In this document: piece after piece, positions 5,726 to 5,796 of the stretch
Layout: every line of letters begins with the position of its first letter
How positions within the stretch are numbered: the first letter of the stretch is position 1
DNA from: an uncultured Brachyspira sp.
GTDB taxonomy: Bacteria; Spirochaetota; Brachyspiria; Brachyspirales; Brachyspiraceae
Assembly: GCA_934725525.1 (NCBI GenBank)
Contig: CAKVCG010000112.1
Span: 1 to 5,796, forward strand
Direction of reading: 5' to 3'
DNA: 5,796 bases
Program-made: the position numbers and the translations under genes
The notes under the pieces: model-generated
Seen by the model: only the letters and a program-made list of their open reading frames with translations
What the model was told of the DNA's origin: nothing
The model's database searches: none

Positions 5726-5796
5726 ATGAACGGCAATATAATAGTTTCCTTACAAAATATCAATGTTTCTTACGGCGAAAATTCTATTTTAGAAAA
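5726..5796 (+). CDS. N-terminus of an ABC-type ATPase, possibly ABC-F, cut by the window end
   Basis: Only 23 complete codons are visible: MNGNIIVSLQNINVSYGENS and then ILE. The pattern hydrophobic-x-L-x-N-I-x-V-S-Y-G is the first strand plus the A-loop aromatic (Tyr16) that stacks on ATP in ABC nucleotide-binding domains. The Walker A motif would lie just past the window. The wording resembles ABC-F proteins (Uup/EttA or ribosome-protection type), which act on ribosomes rather than membranes, but an ABC transporter subunit cannot be excluded from so little. AGGGAG (5713-5718) is the ribosome binding site at seven bases spacing and is paired in the upstream stem. A long, folded leader is common for antibiotic-responsive ABC-F genes, which gives mild support to that reading. 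Confidence 0.75.
   Translation, partial: MNGNIIVSLQNINVSYGENSILE

Noticed and set aside
1..5796. CRISPR arrays, tRNA or rRNA genes, insertion sequences
   Set aside because: No regularly spaced repeats, no tRNA-like cloverleaf with a TTCGA arm, no rRNA signature and no transposase or terminal inverted repeats were seen on either strand.

Overview
The window is a very AT-rich, tightly packed stretch of bacterial chromosome with every supported gene on the + strand. Its gene content (RuvC, a receiver/GGDEF-type protein, a TsaC/YrdC enzyme, a large helicase, an ABC ATPase), AT-rich codon use and short AT-only spacers fit a low-GC anaerobe. A spirochaete of the Brachyspira type is my best guess, but this is an impression from style, and Fusobacteria or low-GC Firmicutes are not excluded.

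Layout: (1) positions 1-458 hold nearly all of ruvC, entering at its first catalytic aspartate. (2) 484-1011 is a decayed gene: one reading frame is broken by an in-frame stop, and its C-terminal end appears frameshifted. (3) 1063-2088 encodes a receiver + GGDEF-like protein in which both output chemistries look damaged (receiver E/Y/T substitutions, GNNEF in place of GGDEF), while an RxxD motif is kept at exactly the spacing of the c-di-GMP inhibitory site. (4) 2095-2691 encodes the tRNA t6A enzyme TsaC, six bases downstream and probably co-transcribed. (5) 2757-5459 encodes a 900-residue Upf1/Dna2-like superfamily 1 helicase with a C-terminal PD-(D/E)XK-type nuclease domain, expressed from its own good promoter (TTGAAT-17-TATACT) and followed by a probable terminator. 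(6) 5500-5725 is a promoter plus a roughly 190-base structured leader, whose last stem pairs with the ribosome binding site of the final gene. (7) 5726-5796 is the start of an ABC-type ATPase, possibly ABC-F.

The genes do not form one pathway. ruvC, the signalling protein and tsaC look like ordinary chromosomal content. The broken gene and the helicase-nuclease look more like accessory material. The two most interesting items are the putative non-catalytic c-di-GMP receptor and the structured leader before the ABC gene, which resembles an attenuation or translational switch. The helicase-nuclease could be a stand-alone defence or nucleic-acid processing protein, but nothing in the window proves that.
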